Below, one piece after another: positions 55,758-64,000 of a stretch of 64,000 nucleotides of DNA. The DNA is from Alistipes sp. GTDB lineage: Bacteria > Bacteroidota > Bacteroidia > Bacteroidales > Rikenellaceae. The stretch is from NCBI RefSeq assembly GCF_020026455.1, contig NZ_JAHHQJ010000002.1, positions 124,001 to 188,000 on the forward strand, written 5' to 3'. Below the pieces are notes generated by a model. It was given only the letters and a program-made list of their open reading frames with translations, did not search any database and had not been told where the DNA came from. Position 1 is the stretch's first letter; each line of letters starts with the position of its first letter. A program made the position numbers and the translations under genes.

Positions 55758-56414
55758 CTAAAATTTATCGGGATTTTCCTCCTTATACTGCTTGTAGGAG
55801 ATATACGACAGGTATCTATCCACCGTTGCCTTGTCGGTGGCGATATGCCCGACAACCCGGCAATAATCCGAATAAACGCCCTCCGAGGTCCATCCACCCA
55901 TGTACGCAAAAGGTTGCAAACCTTCCATCACGAATACACCGTCCTTGTAATAGAGCAGTTCGAGCGTCGTCCGGGCGGCATACTGGTCGTAGTTGGCGGT
56001 CTTCGCATTCTCTTCGATTCCGGGATTGTAAAGGACCAAGGTATTCTTCATTTCACGGCTGACACTCCATTGATCGCCTTCGAAATAGACGATTGGACCG
56101 GGAATGTACATAAGCGCAGAAAATGTACGACATACACCGTTGGGAAGAAGCATCATGTTATTCATGAGAGCCGCTCCGTCCATAACGCCACTTTCGGTTT
56201 TTCCATTCGTATAGGTTATATCGATGTCGTCGATCAGCCAGACACCCCGCTGTGCGTCGGCTATGAATGCGCTCATATGGATTTTTCCATCGTAACCGGT
56301 CATCAGTTCGTGGATTTTCGCCTCCACCGAAGTTTTAGGAGCAAACTCGGGATCACCTTCGCATGCCGACAGCATCGCCGACGACAGAACTAAAATTGTT
56401 AGCAACTTTTTCAT
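55758..56414 (-). CDS. hypothetical lipoprotein, AT-richer than its neighbours
   Basis: 218 residues with lipoprotein signal MKKLLTILVLSSAMLSAC (Cys18). No family recognised. The mature part starts EGDPEFAPKTSVEAKIHELM and contains WLIDDIDITYTNGK and ELLYYKDGVFVMEGLQPFAYMGGW, a beta-rich region that could be an extracellular or periplasmic domain. Its base composition and that of the 370 bases upstream are visibly more AT-rich than the rest of the window, which may mean recent acquisition or relaxed selection. Ends next to a bidirectional terminator shared with the exporter cluster. Confidence 0.6.
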   Translation of the reverse strand: MKKLLTILVLSSAMLSACEGDPEFAPKTSVEAKIHELMTGYDGKIHMSAFIADAQRGVWLIDDIDITYTNGKTESGVMDGAALMNNMMLLPNGVCRTFSALMYIPGPIVYFEGDQWSVSREMKNTLVLYNPGIEENAKTANYDQYAARTTLELLYYKDGVFVMEGLQPFAYMGGWTSEGVYSDYCRVVGHIATDKATVDRYLSYISYKQYKEENPDKF

Positions 56415-56722
56415 AAGAAATCATGATTTAAATTACTTGTCAATATGGGGCAAACGGATCGATGCTATCATCTGCAATCCATCGAAGGGAGGTCCTCGCC
56501 TGTTTCATTGTACCTGCTTTCTCCATGGCATCATCATTTAATCAGTTACACATATATTATTCGCCCCGAGCGATTTTGGCGAAAAATAATCGCGAAAAGC
56601 CATCATGCGGAGATACAGTTGCATACAACCATCGTCAAAATTTTCGATATATACAAATATTTTATTAAAAATTCCAAAAACAAGTATGTTATTTATACCC
56701 CCCCTCCCCACAGGCGGAAGCC
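56415..56722. other. AT-rich spacer upstream of the lipoprotein gene
   Basis: About 300 bases with A/T runs, no credible gene, and the place where the lipoprotein promoter should be, although I find no good TANNTTTG box. The right end carries the terminator of the large barrel gene. Confidence 0.5.
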
Positions 56723-56763
56723 TGAAAAAAAACAGGTTGACGGCTCTTTCTCGTCAACCTGTT
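56723..56763 (-). terminator. terminator of the large outer-membrane barrel gene
   Basis: Perfect 12-bp arms (56731-56742 and 56752-56763); on the minus strand TTTTTTTT-type run follows (56730-56723). 23 bases past the stop. Confidence 0.9.
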
Positions 56764-56785
56764 CAAAATCGTTTCGCAGGGTCCG

Positions 56786-59764
56786 CTACCGCAGTCCGTG
56801 GTACATTCCCGGAGGAGGTCCGCCCGGCCCGCCGGAGCCCATGCGGCGGTAAGCGGAGGAGGGCTCGACACCCTCATAATCCTTTATATTGCGCGAACCT
56901 TTCTTGCCGAAGCGACGCAGGTTGTAGGTGAACTGCACCATATAATAGCGGCCGACGACGCTGTTGGTCGCGTTCTGCGTGTAGCCCGAACCCGTCGTGC
57001 GCGAGAAAGCCCGGTTTCGGTTGAGCAGGTCGTTAACGCCGATCATCACTTCGCCGCGTCTGTTCCTGAAGACCTTCTTGCCCAGCCAGGCATTGCAGAG
57101 CAGATAATCCTCCGAATAATCGTTCGTGAAGCCGATATACTGCGAGTAGGCTGCACTAGTCGTGAAGGTGAAGTCCAGCGGGAAGACCACCTTCAGGTTG
57201 CCCTGCGCCGTGTGGTTGAAATAGCGGTTCTTCGACCGGTTCGCATTCAGCGAGTTGGTGGCCTCGTTGTAGGTGCCGTTCCACGAGAGGGTGAAGTCGA
57301 CTTTCTCCGAGATGTTGCTGCCCAACACGGTCCGGAAGTCGTAGCCCATGTTCTTGCTGTCGTTGCGCTCGCCGCCCGAAATCGTACCCGTCGCCGCATC
57401 CACCCGGCCGCCCAGCATGCTGGGGGTCCTGGTGTAGGTGACGCCTGCCATGACGTTGAAATTCGACTTGAGAAACCCGATCGGCAGGCCATAGCTCAAG
57501 TGCGTCCGCAACTGCCAGTAGCCGTCGAGATTCACGGCCGTCGAGTAGAAATTGGGCGAATAGGCCTTTCCGTCGATGGTGATCTCTCCGGGTCGCTGCA
57601 CCAGATGCCGGGCCGCGTAGTCCAGTGTCGTGTTCATCGAGAACATCCACATGAAGGTACGACCCTTCTCCACATTGGAATTGGTGTAGTGGAAATTCAC
57701 CCGGTGCGAATAGGTGGGCTTCAGTGCCGGATTGCCGTGGCTGATATCCTGGGCGTTCGATACGTCGTAGACACTCTGCAGGTCGGAGATCGACGGGCTG
57801 TCGGTGTAGGACGAGACGAAAAGCCGCAGCGAGTTCTCGCGGTTGATGTTCAGCTGACCCATCATGAAATAGGTCACGTTGTTGTAGGTGTGTCTGATCT
57901 TCTCGGAATCGGTGCGCACGATCTGCCCGGCAAGGGCCGAATGCTGGTAGGAGACGCTGGCAATGAACATGTTGCGTTCTTTCGAGAAGCGGAATCCGGG
58001 ACCCACGCTCTGCGTCAGGTAGCTGCTCTGGTAGGAGTTCGACAGCGAGCGGTCGGGGCTGAGCCCGGCAATCGAGAAGTCGTCTCCCGTGACATAGGCA
58101 CGCTTGTCGCGCTCCTGCGAGTTGTAGGACACACGGTAGCGGAAGCTCACCTGAGCGTATTTGGCCACCGGTTCGGTGTAGGTGAAGCGTCCCCGCAGGT
58201 TGTACGACGACGACGGTGCCAGATTGCGCAGGTAGCGCAGCTCGATGTAGTCGGCCGGGGACCAAAGGCCGGTCGCCGGGTCGACCGCCGGACGGTCGGA
58301 CCGGGTGCCGAGAACGTTCGACCACGAGTTCGAATGGTTCGTATTGTCCGCATAGCCGAACGATCCGTCGAGGGTGATCGTACGCCCGTCCTTGCCCAGC
58401 TTGGCCCGGTAGACGGCCCCCGTCCCGATGTTGTAGCCGTAGCGCAGGGCATCGCGGAAGTTGTCCGTGCGGCTGTAACCGCTGCCGCCGTCGGCCGGGG
58501 CGCCGTACTGCCATCCGGTCGTGCGGCTCCACGGATCGTTGGACTGGTAGCTGAAACGCGGGCGGATCATCAGGCTCTGGTTCTCGGAGATCTTCCACTC
58601 CAGACGGGCGTTGAACCGGTGGTTATGGCCCTTCGTGTCGGAATAGCCGCCGGTCGACAGCGTATCGGGGACCATCGGCGCCTCGTACCATTTCTCGATG
58701 GTCGAGCGGTTCTCGGTATGGGTATTGTTGAAGAAATAGCTGCCCTGGAAGGTCACCTGCCCGCGCTTGCCCCACGTATCGGAGTAGTTGATGCCGATGG
58801 CGTTGACCGACGCCACACCCTCCTGCGGGCGCACCATGTAATTACCCATGCCGCCGCGATATCTGCCGCCGCCCCCGCCGCCCGAGACACCCAGAATGTC
58901 CTCGAATGAGAAATTCTGCTGGTTGACGTTGTTGAACAAGCCGATGAACGAAAGGCGGCTGTCGCCGTTGAACACGTTGACATTGCCGCCGGCGATGTAT
59001 TTGAAGCGGTCCTCGGTCCTAGTGTCGGCGTCGTAGCCCACTCCGGCATAGAGCTTGCCGAACTGCCCCTGCCTCATGCCCGGACGGGTGACGATATTGA
59101 GCGCCTTGTAGCCCTCGCCGTCGTCCATGCCCGAAAATTCGGCCGCATCGGAGAGTTTGTTGTAGACCTCCACGCGGTCGACAGCCTCGGCCGGAAGCGA
59201 CTTGATGGCTGTGGTGACATCATCGCCGAAGAACTCCTTGCCGTCGACGAAAATCTTCTGGATCGTCTCGCCCTGCGCCTCGACCGTGCCGTCGGTGACG
59301 GTGATGCCCGGCATCTTCTTCAGCAGTCCTTCAACATCGGCGTCGGCCATGACCTTGAATGCTCCGGCATTGTAGCTCACCGTGTCGCCCTTCTGCGAGG
59401 TGCGCAGCGCCCTGGCCTCCTTGACGACCGCCTCGATCCGCACGCCCGGCCTGAGCCGCAGCAGCCCCAGTTCGACCCTTGCAGCCGAGACCCGGAAGGT
59501 CGTGTCGAGGTTGTCATAGCCCAGGAAAGCTACCGAAAGTGCATATTCGCCGTAGGCGAGCGACGGAATCGATACCGCGCCCTTGAAGGCCGAGGTGAAA
59601 TGCCGCTTCTTCTCCGGGGAGTTCACCGGCGCGAGCGTCAGCACCGCTCCGGCGACATGCTCCCCGGTATCGGCATCGACGACCGTGGCCGTAACGCTGC
59701 CCCTCTGGGCGAATGCCGCGGCGGCAAAAAGCGTCAGCAGGGTAGTCAGTAGAACTTGTTTCAT
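56786..59764 (-). CDS. outer-membrane beta-barrel protein with carboxypeptidase-like and plug domains (OMP_b-brl_3 type)
   Basis: 992 residues. Signal MKQVLLTTLLTLFAAAAFAQ; a carboxypeptidase-regulatory-like domain (about 22-100; VTATVVDADTGEHVAGAVLTL); a TonB-plug-like domain (about 120-230; GLLKKMPGITVTDG, IFVDGKEFFGDD, AVDRVEVYNKLS); then a 22-strand-type barrel. Unlike SusC it is not beside a susD gene. It ends in a Gly/Pro-rich tail, GSGGPGGPPPGMYHGLR, not the usual aromatic barrel C-terminus. Substrate unknown; such proteins may bind peptides or ions. Own terminator on both sides, so it seems monocistronic. Confidence 0.85.
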   Translation of the reverse strand: MKQVLLTTLLTLFAAAAFAQRGSVTATVVDADTGEHVAGAVLTLAPVNSPEKKRHFTSAFKGAVSIPSLAYGEYALSVAFLGYDNLDTTFRVSAARVELGLLRLRPGVRIEAVVKEARALRTSQKGDTVSYNAGAFKVMADADVEGLLKKMPGITVTDGTVEAQGETIQKIFVDGKEFFGDDVTTAIKSLPAEAVDRVEVYNKLSDAAEFSGMDDGEGYKALNIVTRPGMRQGQFGKLYAGVGYDADTRTEDRFKYIAGGNVNVFNGDSRLSFIGLFNNVNQQNFSFEDILGVSGGGGGGRYRGGMGNYMVRPQEGVASVNAIGINYSDTWGKRGQVTFQGSYFFNNTHTENRSTIEKWYEAPMVPDTLSTGGYSDTKGHNHRFNARLEWKISENQSLMIRPRFSYQSNDPWSRTTGWQYGAPADGGSGYSRTDNFRDALRYGYNIGTGAVYRAKLGKDGRTITLDGSFGYADNTNHSNSWSNVLGTRSDRPAVDPATGLWSPADYIELRYLRNLAPSSSYNLRGRFTYTEPVAKYAQVSFRYRVSYNSQERDKRAYVTGDDFSIAGLSPDRSLSNSYQSSYLTQSVGPGFRFSKERNMFIASVSYQHSALAGQIVRTDSEKIRHTYNNVTYFMMGQLNINRENSLRLFVSSYTDSPSISDLQSVYDVSNAQDISHGNPALKPTYSHRVNFHYTNSNVEKGRTFMWMFSMNTTLDYAARHLVQRPGEITIDGKAYSPNFYSTAVNLDGYWQLRTHLSYGLPIGFLKSNFNVMAGVTYTRTPSMLGGRVDAATGTISGGERNDSKNMGYDFRTVLGSNISEKVDFTLSWNGTYNEATNSLNANRSKNRYFNHTAQGNLKVVFPLDFTFTTSAAYSQYIGFTNDYSEDYLLCNAWLGKKVFRNRRGEVMIGVNDLLNRNRAFSRTTGSGYTQNATNSVVGRYYMVQFTYNLRRFGKKGSRNIKDYEGVEPSSAYRRMGSGGPGGPPPGMYHGLR

Positions 59765-59873
59765 ATCATCTGTTTGTGTGTCCTCTTTTTCGACGGCGGC
59801 AAACCGGAATTTAAACGGGGTATAAAATTAATCTTTTCGAGCCCGTTTTGTGCTCTGCGCGGGGTGAATCGGC

Positions 59874-59907
59874 AAAAAAAGGGCGTCAGTCGACCCAACT
59901 GACGCCC
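59874..59907 (-). terminator. terminator of the Spy/DUF4890-like gene
   Basis: Perfect 10-bp arms GGGCGTCAGT (59881-59890) and ACTGACGCCC (59898-59907); on the minus strand TTTTTTT follows. It separates this gene from the barrel gene downstream. Confidence 0.9.
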
Positions 59908-59938
59908 CGACTGTAACAAGCCGCTGAGAGCTTCCCGC

Positions 59939-60376
59939 TCACTTCCTGGCCTTCCGGTCCTTTTTCGGGCAGTTCCTGGTGCAGCACTCCTTGGCGCCCG
60001 CGTGGCAGCCCCCCTGGTGCATCTCCTGCGGAGCGCATCCGCCGGGGCGCGAAGCCTGCAGCTGCGACCACTGTGCAAACTGCTCGGCCGTCAGGATCGA
60101 CTTCATCTTTTCGGTCTCGGCCTTGCGGGCCTCCCGCATCTTCTCGCGCAGGGACTGCATCGCCTTGATCTGCTGCAGATTCAGTGCATATATCTCCTTG
60201 ACCTGCGCATCGGTGAGTTTCAGTTTCTGCTGCATGCGTTCGGTCCTGCGCTGCGCCATCTGTTCCACACCCGGACACTCCCTGGAAGCGGCGGCCGATC
60301 GGGCCTCCTGGGCGAAAGCGCCCGTCCCCGCCATCAGGCAGAGGGCTGCGGCAACTGCAAAAATTCTCTTTTTCAT
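59939..60376 (-). CDS. periplasmic Spy/DUF4890-like protein with Cys-rich tail
   Basis: 145 residues from ATG 60376, signal MKKRIFAVAAALCLMAGTGAFA. The mature part is helical, with the LTxxQ-type motif KLTDAQVKEIYALN and AETEKMKSILTAEQFAQW, as in Spy/CpxP-like and DUF4890 proteins, which are small envelope chaperones or metal/stress sensors. The last 40 residues have six Cys (GGCAPQEMHQGGCHAG, KECCTRNCPKK), which suggests metal binding. Next to the LytTR pair on the same strand, but whether it is a target is unknown. Confidence 0.72.
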   Translation of the reverse strand: MKKRIFAVAAALCLMAGTGAFAQEARSAAASRECPGVEQMAQRRTERMQQKLKLTDAQVKEIYALNLQQIKAMQSLREKMREARKAETEKMKSILTAEQFAQWSQLQASRPGGCAPQEMHQGGCHAGAKECCTRNCPKKDRKARK

Positions 60377-60444
60377 GATTCCTCGAATTTGGTTGTACTT
60401 GACTTTGTCGGCTCCGGCAATCGGATGTTCCGGAGACCCTGATG

Positions 60445-60452
60445 CAAAGGTA
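60445..60452 (-). promoter_or_regulatory. -7 promoter box for the Spy/DUF4890-like gene
   Basis: TACCTTTG on the minus strand (60452-60445), 69 bases before the ATG; no -33 TTTG at the right distance. Confidence 0.5.
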
Positions 60453-60515
60453 ACGCCAAAACGAAGCCCCGGAGCCGTCCCCCGGGTAAAACGGCAGAAC
60501 GGCGGGGTCAACCGC

Positions 60516-61280
60516 CTATTCGTCCGGGTGAAACGTCCGCAGCCAGGCCTTGAATTCGGGAACACGGGCTTTGGAAATGACGATCCGCTCGGGCGTTTCG
60601 ACCGTGAGGTGCAGCGTGAGGCGGCTCCCGAACCACACGGCGATCTCCTTCACGGCCTGCCGCGCGACGATGAACTGGCGGTTGGCCCGGAAGAACTCTG
60701 ACTCGGGAAGCAGCCCCTGCAACGCTTCGAGGGTCTTGTCGAGCGGATAGGCCGCGCCGTCGAAACCGTAGGCCGTAACCTTCTCGTTCGACGTGTAGCA
60801 GTAGGCGATTCCACTGCGGTGCAGCGGGATGATTTTGTCGCGCACGTGCACCAGAAAAACCTCCTCGCGGCGGCTGGCCGCCAGTGTGCGGACCCGCGAG
60901 CCGTAGTCGCTGCGCTCGACCGACGTGAGGCGGTGCAGCTTGGCCAGCGCACGGCCGACGTCCGAAGCGTTGATCGGTTTGAGCAGGTAGTCGATGCTGT
61001 TGACCTTGAACGCCTCGAGTGCATACCGGTCGTAGGCCGTCGTGAAGATCACCGGGGCCGAGACCTCCACGGCGTCGAAGATGCGGAACGAATCGCCGTC
61101 GGCCAGGTGGATGTCCATGAACAGCAGGTCGGGGCGGGGATTCGCCCGGAGCCATGCAACGCTCTCCTCGACGCTCTCGAGCGTCGCCACGATCTCCACG
61201 TCGGGGGCCGTCTGCAGCAGGATCGCCGCGAGGTTGCGCGCGGCGGCGGTTTCGTCTTCAATAATCAGGGCTTTCATCAT
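60516..61280 (-). CDS. LytTR-type response regulator
   Basis: 254 residues. Receiver domain (1-120) with acidic pair EDE (8-10) and phospho-acceptor Asp56 (LLFMDIHLADG), TTAYDRYALEAF and the Lys in DYLLKPI. C-terminal LytTR DNA-binding domain (about 145-250; EEVFLVHVRDKIIPL, FFRANRQFIVARQAVKEI). Partner of the LytS-type kinase encoded just upstream with a 4-base ATGA overlap. Regulons of such pairs in Bacteroidetes are mostly unknown. Confidence 0.93.
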   Translation of the reverse strand: MMKALIIEDETAAARNLAAILLQTAPDVEIVATLESVEESVAWLRANPRPDLLFMDIHLADGDSFRIFDAVEVSAPVIFTTAYDRYALEAFKVNSIDYLLKPINASDVGRALAKLHRLTSVERSDYGSRVRTLAASRREEVFLVHVRDKIIPLHRSGIAYCYTSNEKVTAYGFDGAAYPLDKTLEALQGLLPESEFFRANRQFIVARQAVKEIAVWFGSRLTLHLTVETPERIVISKARVPEFKAWLRTFHPDE

Positions 61281-62581
61281 AGGGAGGGTTTTCGCAGCGG
61301 CATGCGCACGGAGAAGGTGAGGCCGTCGTCGTCGATTTCGATGTCGCTGCCCGTGATCAGCTGCCAGCGCTTGCGCAGGTTCTCCAGCCCGATGCCGGTC
61401 GAAGGTTCGGGTTCGAGTTTGGGAACCTTGGGGTTCGACACCACGAGCTGTCCCCCTTCGGTGCGGACCGAGATGTGGAACGGTTTGGCGCGGGTGATCG
61501 AATTGTGCTTGACGGCGTTGTCGATCAGCGGCTGCAGCGAGAAGGCCGGGAGTTTCCACCCGCGGTATTTCTCGTCGACGTCGATGTCGAAAAAGAGCTT
61601 GTCGGCATAGCGGATCTTGAACAGGTAGCTGTAAGCCTCCAGGAATTTCAGCTCCTCGTCAAGCGTCATCAGCATGCTCTGGCCATTCTGGATGATGTAG
61701 CGGAACGTATAGGAAAGCTGGTCGATGTAGGTCAGGGCCTTCTGGTCGTGCTGCTCGCGCACGAGCATCGCCAGCGAGTTGAGCGAATTGAAGAAGAAAT
61801 GGGGGTTGATCTGCCCGACGAGCATGTTGTAACGTGTCGTGAGGTTTTCGTTCTTGAGCCGCTCGTTCTCGACGACGACGGCCTGCCGCTGGGAGATCAG
61901 CACATAGATGCGCCCGTAGAGCATCGACGCCACCACGGCGAACGAGCATTTGAGCAGCAGCATGTAGTCGAACATGCGCCCGCTCATGAAGTTCGGTTCG
62001 ATACACCCCGTGTGCCATGCCGTGACGGGAGCCACGCAATAGAGGGCGACCGCCGCGACGCAGCACCACAGGCAGCGGCGCACGAAGCGCGTCATGGAGT
62101 AATTGTGTCTGACGGACGTGAGGATCGAGAGCAGGACGAACGACACGACCAGATAGTAGAGCAGCTGCAGGAGCAGCTCCGTCATCTTCGAAGGCCCGTT
62201 GTAGAGTTTGCCGTAATCGAACTCCGCGCCGTTGCAGATGCGGATGTGGGCCAGCATCGGATGCGCCCTCTCGGAGCGCGGCGGCATCAGATCCGCGACG
62301 ATCCGGTCGCCGGGTGCGATCTCCAGCCACCGCATGCGCCGCGTGGGCACGTAGACGCTGTCGCCGTTCTCGTAAATCAGGTATCCGTAGCCGTCGGGAT
62401 GGACCGCAAGCACCCCTTCCTCGGGCCGTTCGAAGGCCCTCTGGCCGGAAGGGCGGGTCTGGCTGTCGCTGTTCAGGTCCACGAGCATCAGCAGCACATA
62501 GGAGAAGTTGACCACCAGGCTGATCGCCACGGCAACCAGCAGGTTGAGCACCAGATCCGCGTATTTGGGTTGCAGTTTCAT
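61277..62581 (-). CDS. LytS-type membrane sensor histidine kinase
   Basis: 434 residues. One N-terminal helix (about 10-34), an extracytoplasmic region (about 35-125; LIYENGDSVYVPTRRMRWLEIAPGD), then three helices (about 130-225). The His_kinase domain has the phospho-His in INPHFFFNSLNSLAML and is followed by a GHKL ATPase with PAFSLQPLIDNAVKH and GIGLENLRKRW. Kinases of this 10TMR/LytS-like class pair with LytTR regulators. Start at 62581; an inverted repeat lies 20 bases upstream of it. Confidence 0.9.
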   Translation of the reverse strand: MKLQPKYADLVLNLLVAVAISLVVNFSYVLLMLVDLNSDSQTRPSGQRAFERPEEGVLAVHPDGYGYLIYENGDSVYVPTRRMRWLEIAPGDRIVADLMPPRSERAHPMLAHIRICNGAEFDYGKLYNGPSKMTELLLQLLYYLVVSFVLLSILTSVRHNYSMTRFVRRCLWCCVAAVALYCVAPVTAWHTGCIEPNFMSGRMFDYMLLLKCSFAVVASMLYGRIYVLISQRQAVVVENERLKNENLTTRYNMLVGQINPHFFFNSLNSLAMLVREQHDQKALTYIDQLSYTFRYIIQNGQSMLMTLDEELKFLEAYSYLFKIRYADKLFFDIDVDEKYRGWKLPAFSLQPLIDNAVKHNSITRAKPFHISVRTEGGQLVVSNPKVPKLEPEPSTGIGLENLRKRWQLITGSDIEIDDDGLTFSVRMPLRKPSL

Positions 62582-62600
62582 GGATGAACGTTTTGTTGCG

Positions 62601-62622
62601 GTTTCAGACTGCGGTCTGAAAC
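62601..62622. repeat. 9-bp perfect palindrome before the sensor-kinase gene
   Basis: GTTTCAGAC-TGCG-GTCTGAAAC (62601-62622), 19 bases upstream of the kinase ATG. No U tract follows on the minus strand, so it is unlikely to be a terminator for the upstream gene; it may be an operator or a leader hairpin. Confidence 0.5.
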
Positions 62623-62709
62623 GTCCTTTTCGTTTTTTCCCTCCCGGGGAGAGATCGGAGCGGGGCAGATCTGCAAATGCAGTCGCCGGCCGCAGCGTGC
62701 GGAAAAGGG

Positions 62710-63246
62710 CTACTCTTCCGGTTCGCCGTACCAGGAGGCATAGAGCATGTAGTCGCGGGCCGTGCGGCGGATGATCTCCTCGCGCTGCTCCGCGGTCACC
62801 TCCTTGACCTTCTTGGCCGGGACTCCCGCATAGACCGAGTTGGGTTCCAGCTGCGCGTTCGAGAGCACCAGTGCATTGGCCGCGATGATGCACCCCGAGG
62901 GGATGCGGGCATTGTCCAGAAGGGTGGCGCCCATGCCGATCAGGCAGTTGTCGCCGATCACCGCACCGTGGATGATGGCGTTGTGACCCACCGAAACGTC
63001 GTTGCCGATGATCGTCTGCGAAGGGTGCTTCGCCTTGTCGTAGATGGCGTGGAGCACCACGCCGTCCTGGATGTTCGTGCGGTCGCCGATGACGATCCTG
63101 TTCACGTCGCCCCGCAGCACGGCGTTGTACCAGATCGAACAGTCGCGGCCGATGGTCACGTTGCCCAGAATGACGGCCGTCTCGGCCAGAAAGGTGTTTT
63201 CTCCGATCACAGGCTCATGCCCGCGGACTTTTCGTATAAGTGCCAT
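62710..63246 (-). CDS. gamma-carbonic anhydrase / hexapeptide-repeat family protein
   Basis: 178 residues of left-handed beta-helix repeats ([IV]GxxxxI). Three His positioned as zinc ligands are His66 (VVLHAIYD), His88 (VGHNA) and His93 (IIHGA), as in Cam-like and YrdA/PaaY proteins. The residues that carry activity in Methanosarcina Cam (an acidic loop with Glu62/Glu84) are not clearly present, so enzyme activity is uncertain. C-terminal helix (TAEQREEIIRRTARDYMLYA). Not in an obvious operon. Confidence 0.87.
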   Translation of the reverse strand: MALIRKVRGHEPVIGENTFLAETAVILGNVTIGRDCSIWYNAVLRGDVNRIVIGDRTNIQDGVVLHAIYDKAKHPSQTIIGNDVSVGHNAIIHGAVIGDNCLIGMGATLLDNARIPSGCIIAANALVLSNAQLEPNSVYAGVPAKKVKEVTAEQREEIIRRTARDYMLYASWYGEPEE

Positions 63247-63330
63247 AATTTCGTTGTTTCTGAATAATCCTACAAAAAACAGAGTCCCCGGCCGGCACGG
63301 CGGACCACCGCCGCACGCAAAACGGACTTC

Positions 63331-64000
63331 CTACTGCCGTTTGGCTTCCTGCCAGAGCTCCTCCATCGCATCGAGCGACAGGTCGTGGAGCGTATGTCCC
63401 TTTGCCGCAGCGTGTTCCTCCATGTAATTAAAGCGTCGGATGAACTTCCTGTTCGTACATTCCAGCGCCGATTCGGGATCCACGCCATAGAGGCGGCAGG
63501 CGTTGATAAGCGCGAACAGCAGGTCGCCGAATTCGCCCTCGAGGTCGGCCTTGCTGCCCGATTTCATCTCGGCTTCCACCTCGCCCAGCTCCTCGCGGAC
63601 CTTGTCCCAGACATCCTCCTTGTGCTCCCAGTCGAAACCCGCTCCGGCGGCCTTTTCGCCCATGCGGTAGGCCTTGACCATCGCCGGAAGCGAACGCGGA
63701 ACACCGCCCAGCGTGCCGCTCCGGCGGTTCTTCTTGCGGAGCTTCAGCGCCTCCCAGTTCTCCCGGACCTGATCCGGTGTGTCGGCGTGGATGTCGCCGT
63801 AGACGTGGGGATGGCGGTAGATCAATTTGTCGCACAGCGCGTTGGCCACATCGCCGAAATCGAACGCTCCCTCTTCCTCGCCCAGTTTCGAATAGAACAC
63901 CACATGCAGCAGCAGGTCGCCCAGCTCCTCCTTGATGCCCTCCATATTGTGGTCGGTAATGGCATCGGCCAGTTCGTAAGTCTCCTCGATGGTATTGCTG
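63331..64000 (-). CDS. mazG: nucleoside triphosphate pyrophosphohydrolase MazG, 5' end outside window
   Basis: About 223 codons are visible; the start is beyond the right edge of the window. The visible N-terminal end (NTIEETYELADAI) and EELGDLLLHVVFYSKLGEEEG carry the first EExxE..ExxD metal motif, and a second EELGEVEAEM...EGEFGDLLFALINACR block the other. The two tandem MazG domains match the E. coli enzyme, which cleaves NTPs to NMPs and pyrophosphate, including damaged nucleotides and, in starvation, the toxic state caused by MazF. Length is consistent with the usual 260 residues. Confidence 0.92.
   Translation of the reverse strand, partial: SNTIEETYELADAITDHNMEGIKEELGDLLLHVVFYSKLGEEEGAFDFGDVANALCDKLIYRHPHVYGDIHADTPDQVRENWEALKLRKKNRRSGTLGGVPRSLPAMVKAYRMGEKAAGAGFDWEHKEDVWDKVREELGEVEAEMKSGSKADLEGEFGDLLFALINACRLYGVDPESALECTNRKFIRRFNYMEEHAAAKGHTLHDLSLDAMEELWQEAKRQ

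Noticed and set aside
62601..62622. Terminator after the carbonic-anhydrase-like gene
   Set aside because: On the minus strand no U tract follows, and it lies 20 bases before the kinase start, so an operator or leader hairpin is more likely.

Overview
The window reads as chromosomal DNA of a high-GC Bacteroidales bacterium, most like Alistipes/Rikenellaceae. This is inferred from gene content and signals and has not been tested by alignment. The signals are Bacteroidetes-type promoters (TTTG, 19-21 bp, then TANNTTTG) in front of many genes, weak or absent Shine-Dalgarno sites, lipoproteins with simple lipoboxes, and families typical of the phylum: PorV/PorQ-like barrel, DUF4491, DUF2007, DUF2461, PUR-alpha-like DUF3276, DUF368, DUF4890-like, and a 992-residue OMP_b-brl_3 barrel. 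I saw no rRNA, tRNA, CRISPR array, insertion sequence or prophage.

Layout. 1-3976: RND efflux pump (inner-membrane pump cut by the window edge) and its lipoprotein adaptor. 4140-4313: tiny histone H1-like gene with its own promoter and terminator. 4718-8693: envelope genes (DoxX, YtfJ-like, POTRA-poor Omp85 barrel, phosphoethanolamine transferase). 8939-13569: LMW phosphatase, PorV/PorQ-like barrel, fabG, glyA, DUF2461. 13570-14224: a decayed alpha/beta hydrolase gene. 14541-17749: glmM, NlpE-like lipoprotein and M20 peptidase, reading leftward. 17864-23791: nucleoside phosphorylase, dnaN, DnaQ-like exonuclease, LysM/binding-protein fusion, rex and a one-domain RibF-like gene, reading rightward. 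24004-29422: thioesterase, ABC-F ATPase, htpG, nitroreductase. 29442-34596: dnaE-trxA-aldose-epimerase-like. 34795-41159: DUF2007, DUF368-aroE, PUR-like protein, S41 protease, hisS. 41161-46822: ettA with a lipoprotein upstream of hisS, rubrerythrin, CapA/DUF4491/MscS operon. 46974-55688: DcaP-like porin, membrane metallophosphoesterase overlapping a RibD-like fusion with reversed domain order, then TolC/HlyD/two ABC-2 permeases with no ATPase. 55758-64000: AT-richer lipoprotein, large outer-membrane barrel, Spy/DUF4890-like Cys-rich protein, LytS/LytTR two-component pair, gamma-carbonic-anhydrase-like protein and mazG (cut by the window edge).

Most of the content is housekeeping and envelope biology. 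I did not find a clear-cut new defence or mobile system. The less ordinary points are: an apparently leaderless promoter on the PorV/PorQ-like gene; a sigma-54-like element plus palindrome in front of htpG; the swapped-order RibD-like protein coupled to a membrane phosphoesterase; an ATPase-less ABC exporter cluster; and several intergenic spacers filled with GC-rich, locus-specific imperfect repeats, including an 83-bp duplication at about 90% identity.
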